This document shows, piece by piece, positions 1 through 8,382 of a stretch of 64,000 nucleotides of DNA. Source of the stretch: an uncultured Porphyromonadaceae bacterium (GTDB lineage: Bacteria; Bacteroidota; Bacteroidia; Bacteroidales; Muribaculaceae); NCBI GenBank assembly GCA_948467675.1, contig CAOKFI010000011.1, positions 1-64,000 of the forward strand, in the 5' to 3' direction. The position numbers and the translations under genes are program-made. Position 1 is the first letter of the stretch. Every line of letters starts with the position of its first letter. The notes under the pieces are model-generated. The model was not told where the DNA came from. It did no database searches and saw nothing but the letters and a program-made list of their open reading frames with translations.

Positions 1-52
1 AACGACCCCGAGATTACAAATCACGTGCTCTGGCCAACTGAGCTAAAGAGGC
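1..52 (-). tRNA. tRNA-Thr (anticodon UGU), 3' part outside window
   Basis: Read on the minus strand, the segment has a 7-nt acceptor strand, TA at positions 8-9, a GCTC/GAGC D-stem, and a 5-bp anticodon stem (one T-T mismatch) around the loop TTTGTAA. That puts UGU at positions 34-36, which reads ACA threonine codons. The variable loop, T arm and 3' acceptor strand lie beyond the left edge, so this is partial. A Bacteroidetes promoter points into it from 100-130. Confidence 0.9.
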
Positions 53-99
53 GGCTCACTCTTGCTTAGTTTGTCACTGTTTCGGTGGCTAAGCGGGTG

Positions 100-130
100 C
101 AAAGTTAGTACGTGTTTTTGATTCCACCAA
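100..130 (-). promoter_or_regulatory. Promoter for tRNA-Thr
   Basis: On the minus strand there is a TAACTTTG -7 element at 107-100 and a TTG -33 element at 130-128, spaced 20 bp. This matches the Bacteroidetes housekeeping sigma consensus. The predicted start lies about 40 bp upstream of the tRNA 5' end at 52. Confidence 0.7.
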
Positions 131-359
131 ATATTCTCGCATTATTTTTTTCAGATTTTTCACCCTTTTCCAAATTGACGCCTCATTTACACTGACTTAA
201 CAGTTTTATTAATTTTTCATTTTCTTTATCTGATCGACAGTGCCACCGCGTCGGCACTGCAAATCCGGCACATCGCGCCCTTCCCCATCAACATGCCACG
301 GCACGACAACTCCATCACAACAATCCAACCGAAATGACACAAGTCTGCGGATTTCGATG

Positions 360-389
360 TTGCGAATTTGGGATTATTGTGTAATTTTG
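360..389 (+). promoter_or_regulatory. Promoter for pepP
   Basis: TTG at 360-362 and TAATTTTG at 382-389 are separated by 19 bp, matching the Bacteroidetes consensus. The ATG at 413 follows after a short leader. The rest of the 53-412 gap holds only this promoter and the divergent tRNA promoter; I see no gene in it. Confidence 0.75.
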
Positions 390-412
390 CATGCAACTAA
401 ACGCATTATATA

Positions 413-2206
413 ATGAACTCTATCATCACCGGACGCATTGAGGCTCTACGCCGAAAAATGACAGCCGACGGCATTTCCGCCACCATAATACCCCAGACCG
501 ACCCGCATCAGAGCGAATATATCGCCGAACATTGGGAAATACGCCGGTTCCTATCCGGATTCACCGGATCGGCAGGCACCCTTGTCATCACTGAATCAGA
601 AGCGCTTCTGTGGACCGACTCTCGCTATTTCCTGCAAGCCACCGAACATATCGACGGCACCGGCATCATATTAATGAAAGACGGTCTGCCCGGAACGCCA
701 TCTATCGAAGAATGGCTGAGCAAACATCTCGGCGTAGGCTCTACCGTAGGAATCGACGGCATGGTCTTTTCATTCACCGCCACCGAATCGCTGCGCGCAC
801 TCCTCAAGAAATGCGACATCTACCTCAACACATCGTTCACCCCTGTCGACGAATTATGGCCTGACCGCCCTGCCCTGCCATCCGACCCCGTCTTCATACA
901 CGAGGAAAAATACGCCGGAGAAAGTGCTGCCTCCAAAATTAGGCGCGTACTTGACCGCGCTTCCGCTCACGGAGCGAATGCAGTATTCATATCAGCCCTC
1001 GACGAAATAGCCTGGATACTCAATATTCGTTCGAGCGACGTCCCGTCAAACCCGGTGGCCACAGCCTTTTTACTATTGTCCGACGAGCGGAAGACTCTTT
1101 TCATCTCGGAAAGCAAACTCGATGATTATACCCGTACACACCTCGACGAATCCGGCATAGACATCCTGCCATATACCGACATCACCCGCTTCCTCGCGCT
1201 CCTGCCTGCCGATATGCGGGTTCTCGTCGAGCCAAACCGCACAGCCGGCACTCTGGTCGAGATCATCGGCCGCCATGCCGTACACGCCGAATCAGCCGTA
1301 GCGCTTTTCAAAGCCATCAAAAACGACATCCAGATCCAAGGAACCCGTGAGGCTATGGAACGTGACGGAGTAGCCCTCGTACGCACATTCATGGCCATCG
1401 AGGAAGCCCTGGCATCCGGAAAGACCATCACCGAGATCGACGTCGACACACTCGCCACTAAATTCCGCAGCGAACAGCCGCTGTATTTCGACAACAGTTT
1501 CAGCACCATTGCCGGATACGGCCCGCACGGAGCCATCGTACACTATTCCGCAACCACGGAATCATCCTCCGCCCTACGCCCCGAAGGCCTGTTGTTAGTC
1601 GACAGCGGCGCGCAATATCTCGACGGCACCACCGATATAACCCGGACAATAGCACTCGGCACTCCGACCGACCTCGAACGGCGCGATTTCACATTGGTGA
1701 TGAAAGGGCACATCGCACTCGCCCGCACAGTATTCCCGGCCGGCACACGAGGCGATCAGCTCGACGCCATCGCACGCCAATATCTCTGGAAAGAAGGCCT
1801 GAGTTACCTTCATGGCACAGGACACGGAGTGGGACACTTCCTTAACGTCCACGAAGGCCCGCAGAGCATCCGACTCAACCATGTCCCCGTAGCACTCGTG
1901 CCCGGCATGATCACCTCTGACGAACCGGGACTGTACCGCGAGGGCATACATGGCATACGCTGCGAGAACCTTATCCTCACAGTTCCGGCCATGGAAACAG
2001 AATTCGGACAGTTCTACCGGTTCGAACCCCTCACCTTGTTCCCGTTCGACCTAAACCTGTTCGACCTATCGATAATGACCGACGACGAGATCGACTGGAT
2101 CAACAACTACCACACAGAAGTCCGGACACGCCTGTTGCCACGACTCACCACACAAGCCGAACAGGAATGGCTGTCCACGCACACAGAACCCCTCACACGT
2201 CAATAA
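413..2206 (+). CDS. pepP: Xaa-Pro aminopeptidase (M24B family)
   Basis: This is a cytosolic metallopeptidase that removes an N-terminal residue ahead of proline. At 597 aa it is the long, three-domain aminopeptidase P type: two creatinase-like N-terminal domains (about residues 5-300) and a C-terminal pita-bread catalytic domain. All five metal ligands are visible: Asp397 and Asp408 (VDSG and TTDITRT), His471 (GTGHGVGH), Glu504 (SDEPGLY) and Glu518 (RCEN). The ATG is chosen because it follows a good promoter with a short leader. The next gene starts 18 bp after the stop, so the two are probably co-transcribed. Symbol given by family; some Bacteroidales annotations use other names. Confidence 0.93.
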   Translation: MNSIITGRIEALRRKMTADGISATIIPQTDPHQSEYIAEHWEIRRFLSGFTGSAGTLVITESEALLWTDSRYFLQATEHIDGTGIILMKDGLPGTPSIEEWLSKHLGVGSTVGIDGMVFSFTATESLRALLKKCDIYLNTSFTPVDELWPDRPALPSDPVFIHEEKYAGESAASKIRRVLDRASAHGANAVFISALDEIAWILNIRSSDVPSNPVATAFLLLSDERKTLFISESKLDDYTRTHLDESGIDILPYTDITRFLALLPADMRVLVEPNRTAGTLVEIIGRHAVHAESAVALFKAIKNDIQIQGTREAMERDGVALVRTFMAIEEALASGKTITEIDVDTLATKFRSEQPLYFDNSFSTIAGYGPHGAIVHYSATTESSSALRPEGLLLVDSGAQYLDGTTDITRTIALGTPTDLERRDFTLVMKGHIALARTVFPAGTRGDQLDAIARQYLWKEGLSYLHGTGHGVGHFLNVHEGPQSIRLNHVPVALVPGMITSDEPGLYREGIHGIRCENLILTVPAMETEFGQFYRFEPLTLFPFDLNLFDLSIMTDDEIDWINNYHTEVRTRLLPRLTTQAEQEWLSTHTEPLTRQ

Positions 2207-2224
2207 TCCGATAACATTGTTACA

Positions 2225-2749
2225 ATGGCACTGATCATACCCCTACGCGGCTTCACTCCGGCCATCGGCCGCGATTGCTTCTTAGCCGAAAACGCCACCA
2301 TAGTAGGCGACGTCGAAATAGGCGACGAATGCAGCATCTGGTTCAACACCGTTCTCCGCGGCGACGTAAACTCCATACGCATAGGCAACCGGGTCAACAT
2401 CCAGGACGGATCTGTACTGCACACCCTCTATCAGAAATCCACCATCGAGATCGGAGATGATGTATCCATCGGACACAACGTCACCATACATGGCGCAAAG
2501 ATCCACGACTTCGCGCTCATAGGCATGGGCGCTGTAGTAATGGACGACGCCGTTGTCGGCGAAGGAGCCCTCGTCGCCGCAGGATCCGTAGTTTTGTCAC
2601 GCACTCAGATCGGCCCGAACGAACTCTGGGGAGGAGCTCCGGCCAAATTCATCAAAATGGTCGAGCCGGAAAAAGCTCGTGAGATGAACCAGAAGATCGC
2701 CCGCAACTATCTGATGTATTCCAAATGGTACGATAATCCACAACAGTAA
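2225..2749 (+). CDS. Gamma-carbonic-anhydrase-like hexapeptide-repeat protein (YrdA/PaaY group)
   Basis: A 174-residue left-handed beta-helix protein built of hexapeptide repeats (for example IGDECSIW and IGNRVNIQ) with a C-terminal helix. Three histidines in the positions used for zinc in gamma-class carbonic anhydrases are present: His66, His84 and His89 (VLH, GHNVTIHG). RGDV and NIQDGS are family signatures. Many relatives have no demonstrated anhydrase activity, so the reaction is uncertain and the metal site is the firmest statement. It sits 18 bp after pepP and 11 bp before an esterase, which suggests one transcript. Confidence 0.88.
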   Translation: MALIIPLRGFTPAIGRDCFLAENATIVGDVEIGDECSIWFNTVLRGDVNSIRIGNRVNIQDGSVLHTLYQKSTIEIGDDVSIGHNVTIHGAKIHDFALIGMGAVVMDDAVVGEGALVAAGSVVLSRTQIGPNELWGGAPAKFIKMVEPEKAREMNQKIARNYLMYSKWYDNPQQ

Positions 2750-2760
2750 AATACCTGACC

Positions 2761-3561
2761 ATGAAACCAATCAGCTCCATAATCTCAGCCATAGCCCTGT
2801 CTCTGGGCATATCCGCATCGGCAGCCACAGCCCCCGAAGTCATAAAATTCGACAACGGTCCGGAGATATCCATATATAAACCGTCCGAACCAAACGGCGC
2901 AGCCGTACTTATATGCCCCGGAGGAGGATACCAGAAAAAATGCATCGACAAGGAAGGATATCTGTTCGCACCATACTTCAACGACCAGGGCATAACACTC
3001 GCAGTGCTCGACTACCGTCTTCCGGCAGGCGACGCCACTCTGCCTGTCGGCGATGCATACACCGCATTGGAATATCTCCATGAAAACGCATCCCGGCTAA
3101 ACCTCAACCCGGACAAGATCGGCATCATGGGAGGCTCGGCCGGCGGCCATCTCGCCGCTCAGGTCGCAGTAACAGCGCCTGAGAAATTTGCCCCGAAATT
3201 CCAGATCCTTCTATATCCGGTCGTATCCATGGTCGACATGTCGCTGGCTCACCGCGGATCCCGCGAGCGGCTCCTTGGCGACAAAGCCGGCGATCGCGAG
3301 ACAATGCTGCGGCACTCGCCCAACCTGCTCGTAACCCCCGATACCCCTGAAGCATTCCTCGTCCTGACAGCCGACGACACCATAGTAGATCCCGAAAATA
3401 GCATGGCATACGCCCGTGCGCTCGGGCAGAATGGAGTCGGATGCGAACTCCACATGTTCGCCCACGGACCGCACGGATTCGGAGCCAACGAGGTCCCGTT
3501 CCGCCAGGTATGGCTCGACGCACTGACCCAATGGCTAAACACTACAGTCCTCAACAAATAA
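2761..3561 (+). CDS. Exported alpha/beta-hydrolase, BD-FAE/acetyl-esterase type
   Basis: A 266-aa protein with a signal peptide (about residues 1-22, ending SASA). The mature part has the alpha/beta-hydrolase fold with a CPGGGY oxyanion-hole motif, the nucleophile Ser126 in GGSAGG, an acid among Asp205/Asp206 (TADDT) and catalytic His238 in HGPHGF. This set is typical of periplasmic carbohydrate esterases related to acetyl-xylan and feruloyl esterases. The substrate cannot be read from the sequence, and no polysaccharide-utilisation genes are next to it. It is the last gene of the probable pepP transcript. Confidence 0.85.
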   Translation: MKPISSIISAIALSLGISASAATAPEVIKFDNGPEISIYKPSEPNGAAVLICPGGGYQKKCIDKEGYLFAPYFNDQGITLAVLDYRLPAGDATLPVGDAYTALEYLHENASRLNLNPDKIGIMGGSAGGHLAAQVAVTAPEKFAPKFQILLYPVVSMVDMSLAHRGSRERLLGDKAGDRETMLRHSPNLLVTPDTPEAFLVLTADDTIVDPENSMAYARALGQNGVGCELHMFAHGPHGFGANEVPFRQVWLDALTQWLNTTVLNK

Positions 3562-3601
3562 GCAAATCGCAAAATATCAAAGAAAACTGTATTAAAAAAT
3601 T

Positions 3602-3631
3602 TTGCGATTTGGAAAAGTAGTTGTAATTTTG
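3602..3631 (+). promoter_or_regulatory. Promoter for rpsU
   Basis: TTG at 3602-3604 and TAATTTTG at 3624-3631, spaced 19 bp. The rpsU ATG follows at 3684 after an AT-rich leader. Confidence 0.7.
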
Positions 3632-3683
3632 CCCCGCAAAAAGATCAAAAGTGTTCGACAAACAATAAAAAACCACATAACAA

Positions 3684-3875
3684 ATGATTATCGTACAAGT
3701 AAAAGAAGGCGAGAACATCGAAAAAGCTTTAAAGAAATTCAAACGTAAATTTGAGAAAACCGGCATCGTACGCGAACTGCGCAGCCGTCAGGCTTTTGAA
3801 AAACCCTCTGTAACAAACCGCAAGAAAATGATGAAGGCGGTATACGTACAGAAACTCCGTTCGGTAGAGGAATAA
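3684..3875 (+). CDS. rpsU: 30S ribosomal protein S21
   Basis: A 63-residue, very basic protein beginning MIIVQVKEGE and containing the S21 signature around residues 10-40 (ALKKFKRKFEKTGIV, RSRQAFEKPS). In E. coli S21 sits on the small-subunit platform near the 3' end of 16S rRNA and is needed for initiation. It has its own promoter and is followed by a strong terminator at 3915-3945, so it is transcribed separately from xerC. Confidence 0.97.
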   Translation: MIIVQVKEGENIEKALKKFKRKFEKTGIVRELRSRQAFEKPSVTNRKKMMKAVYVQKLRSVEE

Positions 3876-3914
3876 TCCGAACGAACGTCTGATTTATTTA
3901 GTACGCCTAAGCAC

Positions 3915-3945
3915 AAGCGGAAAGACTCGATCTTTCCGCTTTTTG
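3915..3945 (+). terminator. Intrinsic terminator after rpsU
   Basis: A perfect 10-bp stem (3916-3925 with 3931-3940), a 5-nt loop and a T-run directly after. Confidence 0.85.
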
Positions 3946-3960
3946 TCGTTTTATCTTATC

Positions 3961-3968
3961 TATATTTG
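3961..3968 (+). promoter_or_regulatory. Promoter -7 element for xerC-hpf
   Basis: TATATTTG matches TAnnTTTG, 48 bp ahead of the xerC ATG. A TTG at 3943-3945 is only 15 bp upstream, closer than usual, so the -33 element is uncertain. Confidence 0.5.
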
Positions 3969-4015
3969 CATTTCCGGATAAAAACGACTATATTCGTAAC
4001 CGTAAGCCCAACGCC

Positions 4016-4930
4016 ATGATCATCGACGATTTCCTGACATATATCAGTTGCGAGCTTAACCACTCCGCCAACACAGTCGCAGCCTACCGCCGCGACCTGA
4101 CCCAGTGGGCCGAATACGCCACCTCCGGAAACCCTCCCGGACTTCAGCCATTCGACACGACTGTCAACGACATACGCCTGTGGATAGCATATTTAGCCGA
4201 CAAGGGCGACACCACCCGCACCATACGCAGAAAAGTACAGTCCCTCCGCGCATTCTACCACTACCTGATCGCCCACCGCGGAGCCGTCCGGAATCCCGCC
4301 GCCGACCTCCAGCTGGCAAAAGTCCAGAAAGACCTGCCCGTACATATACGTCCTGGAGAGACTTCGGCTCTCATGGACACCCCTATCGACACCGACAGTT
4401 TCATCGAAGTACGCAACCGGCTGATACTGCTCATGTTCTATTCTACCGGCATGCGTTCTACAGAACTCGAGACGCTTACCGACAACAACGTAGATACCGC
4501 GAAATGCGAACTAAAGGTACTCGGCAAACGTAATAAAGAAAGAATAATCCCTTTCGGAAACGAACTTGCAGAGATGATCGAGACATACCGTCGCTTACGC
4601 ACAGACATCATACCCGGATCCCCGACCGAACGTTTTTTCGTCAGGCCCACAGGAGATCCGCTATATCGCAAACTGATCTACAATATAGTCCATCAGAGTA
4701 TGGCCGGTGCTGTACACTCATCACGGCAAAGTCCGCATGTGCTGCGCCACTCATTCGCCACCGACATGCTCAACAACGGCGCCGACCTGACCGCCGTACA
4801 GCAGTTGCTCGGACACGAATCGCTCGCAACGACACAGATCTACACTCACGTCACCCTACGTGAGCTTAAACATAATTACGAACTCGCACATCCACGTGCA
4901 CTAAAAAAAGGAGGACAAAATGGACATTAG
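4016..4930 (+). CDS. xerC: Tyrosine recombinase, XerC/XerD type
   Basis: A 304-aa site-specific recombinase, the usual length for Xer proteins. An N-terminal SAM-like core-binding domain (about residues 3-85) is followed by the catalytic domain. The full catalytic set is present: Arg147, Lys171, His241, Arg244, His267 and the nucleophile Tyr276. Xer enzymes resolve chromosome dimers at dif. The position between rpsU and hpf is the conserved Bacteroidales location for a chromosomal Xer gene, which argues against a mobile-element integrase. Its 3' end overlaps hpf by 11 bp, so the two are probably translationally coupled. Whether it is functionally XerC or XerD cannot be decided here. Confidence 0.9.
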   Translation: MIIDDFLTYISCELNHSANTVAAYRRDLTQWAEYATSGNPPGLQPFDTTVNDIRLWIAYLADKGDTTRTIRRKVQSLRAFYHYLIAHRGAVRNPAADLQLAKVQKDLPVHIRPGETSALMDTPIDTDSFIEVRNRLILLMFYSTGMRSTELETLTDNNVDTAKCELKVLGKRNKERIIPFGNELAEMIETYRRLRTDIIPGSPTERFFVRPTGDPLYRKLIYNIVHQSMAGAVHSSRQSPHVLRHSFATDMLNNGADLTAVQQLLGHESLATTQIYTHVTLRELKHNYELAHPRALKKGGQNGH

Positions 4931-5216
4931 AATTCAAGCCATCCACTTCGACGCATCCGAGAAACTCGTCAGCTTCATCAACAAGAAGATCGAACGTCTG
5001 GCACGCCACAATGTCAATATCTCCGACGCCGACGTCACATTGAAGGTGGTAAAACCCGAAACGGCCATGAATAAGGAAGCCCTCATTAAGGTTGTCGCAC
5101 CGCAGCACGAAGATATAGTAGCCACCAAGACCGCCGACACATTCGAAGAAGCCATAGATCTCGCGATAGAAGCCATCGACCGTCAGCTCGACAAGAAAAA
5201 GGCGAAAAAAATATAA
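4920..5216 (+). CDS. hpf: Ribosome hibernation-promoting factor (short HPF/RaiA family)
   Basis: A 98-aa protein with the beta-alpha-beta-beta-beta-alpha layout of the HPF/RaiA family, starting MDIRIQAIHFDAS and ending in a lysine-rich tail. It lacks the C-terminal dimerisation domain of long HPF. Family members bind the 30S decoding centre and silence ribosomes in stationary phase. A strong AGGAGG Shine-Dalgarno lies inside the last codons of xerC a few bases before the ATG, which fixes the start. A GC-rich terminator follows at 5230-5256. Confidence 0.93.
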   Translation: MDIRIQAIHFDASEKLVSFINKKIERLARHNVNISDADVTLKVVKPETAMNKEALIKVVAPQHEDIVATKTADTFEEAIDLAIEAIDRQLDKKKAKKI

Positions 5217-5229
5217 TTTACACACCCGT

Positions 5230-5256
5230 GAGGGGCGCCCTGCAGCGCCCCTCATT
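5230..5256 (+). terminator. Intrinsic terminator after hpf
   Basis: A 9-bp GC-rich stem (5230-5238 with 5245-5253) with a 6-nt loop; the following T-run is short. Confidence 0.7.
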
Positions 5257-5311
5257 TCATCCGGACTGCCGCATCGGCTACGAGGCGTTTCTCTTTTAAC
5301 CCGAGAATCCC

Positions 5312-5319
5312 TATCTTTG
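5312..5319 (+). promoter_or_regulatory. Promoter -7 element for the FNT channel gene
   Basis: TATCTTTG matches TAnnTTTG and ends 16 bp before the ATG at 5336, implying a very short leader. No clear TTG is seen at the usual distance. Confidence 0.6.
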
Positions 5320-5335
5320 CAAAAAATTTCAACAG

Positions 5336-6130
5336 ATGGATGTTAAATCACCCGCCGAAGTCATTGACGCCGCCATCGAGATCGGCCGTCGTAAAGTAGC
5401 TGTCAGTTCCGGACCGATAGGACGACTCGCAATACTCTCAATTCTTGCAGGAGTCTACATCGCATTCGGCGGCACACTCTCTTTAATCGTCGGCTACGGA
5501 TTCCCCGAAATCACCGCCGCCAACCCCGCCATGCAGAAACTGCTCAGCGGCGCCATGTTCCCGATCGGACTTATCCTCGTGGTAGTACTGGGAGCTGAAC
5601 TGTTCACCGGAAACAACGCCTTGCTCATACCAGCATTCATGCAACGCCACTATTCCTTCGGCGCTGTAATACGAAACTGGACACTGGTCTATGCCGGCAA
5701 CTTCATAGGAGCCATTATCTTCACATATCTCATGGTCTACTGCTGCGGCCTGACCTCATCCGATCCATACCACAGCGCCATACAGACAATCGCATCAGCC
5801 AAAGTATCCATGCCATGGATGACCGTCCTTCTCAAAGGCATAGGCGCCAACTGGTGCGTATGTCTCGCTATATGGCTCGCCCTTTCAGGCCGGAGCCTGA
5901 CCGCGAAGATGGCCGGATGCTGGCTGCCGGTCATGGCATTCGTTGCTCTCGGCTACGAACACTCCATAGCTAACATGTTTTTCATACCGCTCGGAATGAT
6001 GGAAGGCGCCGACATAAGCATAATCCGCGCCATCACATCCAACCTCATTCCGGCCACATTGGGCAATATCATCGGAGGAGCCATATTCGTGGGATGCGTA
6101 CACGCATACCTCCACATGCCCCGTAAATAA
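5336..6130 (+). CDS. Formate/nitrite transporter family channel
   Basis: A 264-aa inner-membrane protein with six hydrophobic segments, the size and topology of FocA/NirC pentameric channels. Hallmarks are GAELFTGN at 86-93, the second family signature around 167-180 (KGIGANWCVCLAIW), and the pore Glu208-His209 pair in GYEHS, which matches the central histidine of E. coli FocA. Formate export or uptake fits an anaerobic fermenter; nitrite or hydrosulfide cannot be excluded. It is monocistronic, with its own promoter and an aldolase promoter after it. No pyruvate formate-lyase gene lies nearby. Confidence 0.9.
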   Translation: MDVKSPAEVIDAAIEIGRRKVAVSSGPIGRLAILSILAGVYIAFGGTLSLIVGYGFPEITAANPAMQKLLSGAMFPIGLILVVVLGAELFTGNNALLIPAFMQRHYSFGAVIRNWTLVYAGNFIGAIIFTYLMVYCCGLTSSDPYHSAIQTIASAKVSMPWMTVLLKGIGANWCVCLAIWLALSGRSLTAKMAGCWLPVMAFVALGYEHSIANMFFIPLGMMEGADISIIRAITSNLIPATLGNIIGGAIFVGCVHAYLHMPRK

Positions 6131-6171
6131 AATTTCACAATTCCGACACATACATTATTATTATAAAACGT

Positions 6172-6179
6172 TATCTTTG
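6172..6179 (+). promoter_or_regulatory. Promoter -7 element for fba
   Basis: TATCTTTG matches TAnnTTTG, 59 bp before the ATG at 6239. The leader between them is AT-rich. Confidence 0.65.
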
Positions 6180-6238
6180 TTGCCGGATATTGAAATCGAA
6201 GTATTAGATCTTTTCACTTATTATAACAACAAAACGAA

Positions 6239-7237
6239 ATGGTTAGTTACAAAGAGTTAGGCCTCGTCAACACCCGTGAGATGTTCGCCAAGGCCATCAA
6301 GGGAGGATATGCCATCCCGGCTTTCAACTTCAATAACATGGAGCAGCTCCAGGCTATAATCAAAGCCGCAGCCGAAGAAAAATCGCCCGTAATCCTGCAG
6401 GTGTCGAAAGGCGCGCGCAACTACGCCAACGCAACCCTGCTCCGCTACATGGCCCAGGGCGCTGTAGCATACGCAAAAGAGCTCGGCTGGGAAAATCCTC
6501 AGATCGTACTCCACCTTGATCACGGCGACAGCTTCGAGCTTTGCAAATCCTGCATCGACAACGGATTCTCTTCCGTAATGATCGACGGCAGCCACCTACC
6601 CTATGAAGAAAACGTAGCTCTCACCAAGAAAGTGGTTGACTATGCACACCAGTTCGACGTAACCGTTGAAGGCGAACTCGGCGTACTCGCAGGTGTAGAG
6701 GACGAAGTTTCATCCGACCACCACACATACACCGACCCTGCCGAAGTTGTGGACTTCGCCACACGTACTGGCTGCGACAGCCTCGCCATCTCTATCGGCA
6801 CAAGCCACGGTGCCTATAAGTTCACTCCCGAACAGTGCACCCGCAATGCCGAGGGACGCCTCGTACCCCCGCCATTGGCATTCGACGTTCTCGACGGAGT
6901 AATGAAGGAGCTCCCCGGATTCCCCATCGTACTCCACGGCTCAAGCTCCGTACCCCAGGAATATGTCGACATAATCAACGCCAACGGCGGCAAACTGCCC
7001 GACGCTATCGGCATCCCCGAAGAAGAACTCCGCAAAGCCGCTAAAAGCGCTGTTTGCAAAATCAACATCGACTCCGACAGCCGTCTGGCCATGACAGCTG
7101 CAGTCCGCAAGGTATTCAATGACAAACCCGGCGAATTCGACCCCCGCAAATACCTCGGACCGGCACGTGACGAAATGGAGAAGCTCTACAAGCACAAAAT
7201 CGAAAACGTGCTCGGAAGCGCAGGCAAAGCCGAATAA
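6239..7237 (+). CDS. fba: Class II fructose-1,6-bisphosphate aldolase
   Basis: A 332-aa zinc-dependent aldolase that cleaves fructose-1,6-bisphosphate to dihydroxyacetone phosphate and glyceraldehyde 3-phosphate in glycolysis. Visible landmarks are the LDHGD motif (Asp94 proton donor, His95 zinc ligand), VEGELG with a further acidic residue, the glycine-rich phosphate loop near SHGAYK, HGSSSVP with a zinc histidine, and the KINIDSDSR phosphate-binding strand. It is cytosolic and monocistronic, flanked by its own promoter and a strong terminator at 7260-7300. Confidence 0.96.
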   Translation: MVSYKELGLVNTREMFAKAIKGGYAIPAFNFNNMEQLQAIIKAAAEEKSPVILQVSKGARNYANATLLRYMAQGAVAYAKELGWENPQIVLHLDHGDSFELCKSCIDNGFSSVMIDGSHLPYEENVALTKKVVDYAHQFDVTVEGELGVLAGVEDEVSSDHHTYTDPAEVVDFATRTGCDSLAISIGTSHGAYKFTPEQCTRNAEGRLVPPPLAFDVLDGVMKELPGFPIVLHGSSSVPQEYVDIINANGGKLPDAIGIPEEELRKAAKSAVCKINIDSDSRLAMTAAVRKVFNDKPGEFDPRKYLGPARDEMEKLYKHKIENVLGSAGKAE

Positions 7238-7259
7238 TTGCACCTACATAACATCAAAC

Positions 7260-7300
7260 AATCGACGGATGCCCAGGTCGGGCGTCCGTCGATTGCTATT
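7260..7300 (+). terminator. Intrinsic terminator after fba
   Basis: A 15-bp stem (7260-7274 with 7280-7294, one G-T pair), a 5-nt loop, then a T-rich run. The remainder of the gap to 7530 is AT-rich and holds only the next promoter. Confidence 0.85.
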
Positions 7301-7438
7301 TTCACACACACGATACCGGCGCATTCCAAAAAAAATCCATACCATACATGCCATCTAAACCTATACATATTAATAGCATGCAGAATCCACATTAACACTA
7401 ATTAACTATCACATTACAGCCATGCGCAAAATATATCA

Positions 7439-7446
7439 TATATTTG
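7439..7446 (+). promoter_or_regulatory. Possible promoter -7 element for the caspase cluster
   Basis: TATATTTG matches TAnnTTTG, 84 bp before the first ATG of the cluster. No clear -33 TTG is seen. It is the only such element found ahead of the five genes up to 15499. Confidence 0.5.
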
Positions 7447-7529
7447 CATAATGCGTATCGCTATGAATTAGCACCGTTGCATACCACACAAACCAGTCGT
7501 TACATTTTTTTTTACTTACACACATTCCG

Positions 7530-8330
7530 ATGAAGACTACCTGCCTATGGCTATTATGCGCACTTGCCACAGCCATGCCTATGACAGCTCAGAAAAACCA
7601 GAAAGACCAGCACAAACCTCGTGAACGCAAGGAACAATATACATTCCGGCAAGCGACTACCCCGCAAGGCTTGACAAAATATTCATACACTGTCTATGGA
7701 TTCGGCAATGGAAAAGTAACGACTCTCCGCGGCGATGCGATATGCGATGTCAAGAAACCGTTGACCCATGTCCGAATCAGCCCTGCCGGCACATCGGTAG
7801 CCGTAGTGGCTGTCGACAAGAAAAACAATCAGGCACGAGTATTCAGCATGTCAGAAACTGACATGGAGCAATTCAAACTGAACATCAAGAAATACGGAAA
7901 TCCTACGGCTGTAGCATACACCCCCGACTCACGCAAACTGCTCGTAGCATCCGACAAAGGCCTGTTTATGTTCGACTCGCGGAAGTTCACGCCTGTCGAC
8001 ACCATAGCGCCACTGCCATTCTCCCCCACCACAATGGTATTCAGCAACAATGCCTACTATCTGGCCATGACCGACGGCGAGAAAACGGCAGTCTACAACT
8101 TCGAAGACAAGAAACTCCGCAAGCAATGGCCGGCCGAACCCGGAATAAAGGTCAACAGCCTTGCATTTTCCGAAAACAACAGCGAATTCGCGATATTGAC
8201 CGACGATGGCCTCCTAAGCCTGTTCGACACACGCACATTCCTGCCTAAAAGCACCATCGACGGGCTCGGAGAAGGGCTCGGATGCGCGTTCAACCTCGAC
8301 GGCAAATATAGCGATAATCAACCTACTTGA
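7530..8330 (+). CDS. Exported beta-propeller protein, N-terminal fragment of a frameshifted gene
   Basis: A signal peptide (about residues 1-20, ending TAQ) precedes WD40/YVTN-like beta-propeller repeats from about residue 50. Recurrent blade cores are visible, for example THVRISPAGTSVAVV, TAVAYTPDSRKLLVAS and NSLAFSENNSEFAILT. The frame ends at 8330 just after a blade start (NLDGKY). The adjacent frame continues the blade at once (AIINLLEDDD) and runs unbroken to 9600. One extra base, or two missing bases, at about 8307-8316 explains the break. I read 7530-9600 as one original gene of about 690 codons. A sequencing error, a real mutation or programmed frameshifting are all possible; no slippery heptamer with a strong downstream structure is obvious. 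Confidence 0.75.
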   Translation: MKTTCLWLLCALATAMPMTAQKNQKDQHKPRERKEQYTFRQATTPQGLTKYSYTVYGFGNGKVTTLRGDAICDVKKPLTHVRISPAGTSVAVVAVDKKNNQARVFSMSETDMEQFKLNIKKYGNPTAVAYTPDSRKLLVASDKGLFMFDSRKFTPVDTIAPLPFSPTTMVFSNNAYYLAMTDGEKTAVYNFEDKKLRKQWPAEPGIKVNSLAFSENNSEFAILTDDGLLSLFDTRTFLPKSTIDGLGEGLGCAFNLDGKYSDNQPT

Positions 8331-8382
8331 GGACGACGACCGCGAATTTCTCGACGTAGAAGCCGGAGGACTCTCTGACCTT

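Noticed and set aside
4016..4930. Integrase of a mobile element with an attachment site at the tRNA-Thr
   Set aside because: The gene is in the conserved rpsU-xerC-hpf position, no direct repeat of the tRNA end was seen and no cargo genes lie between.
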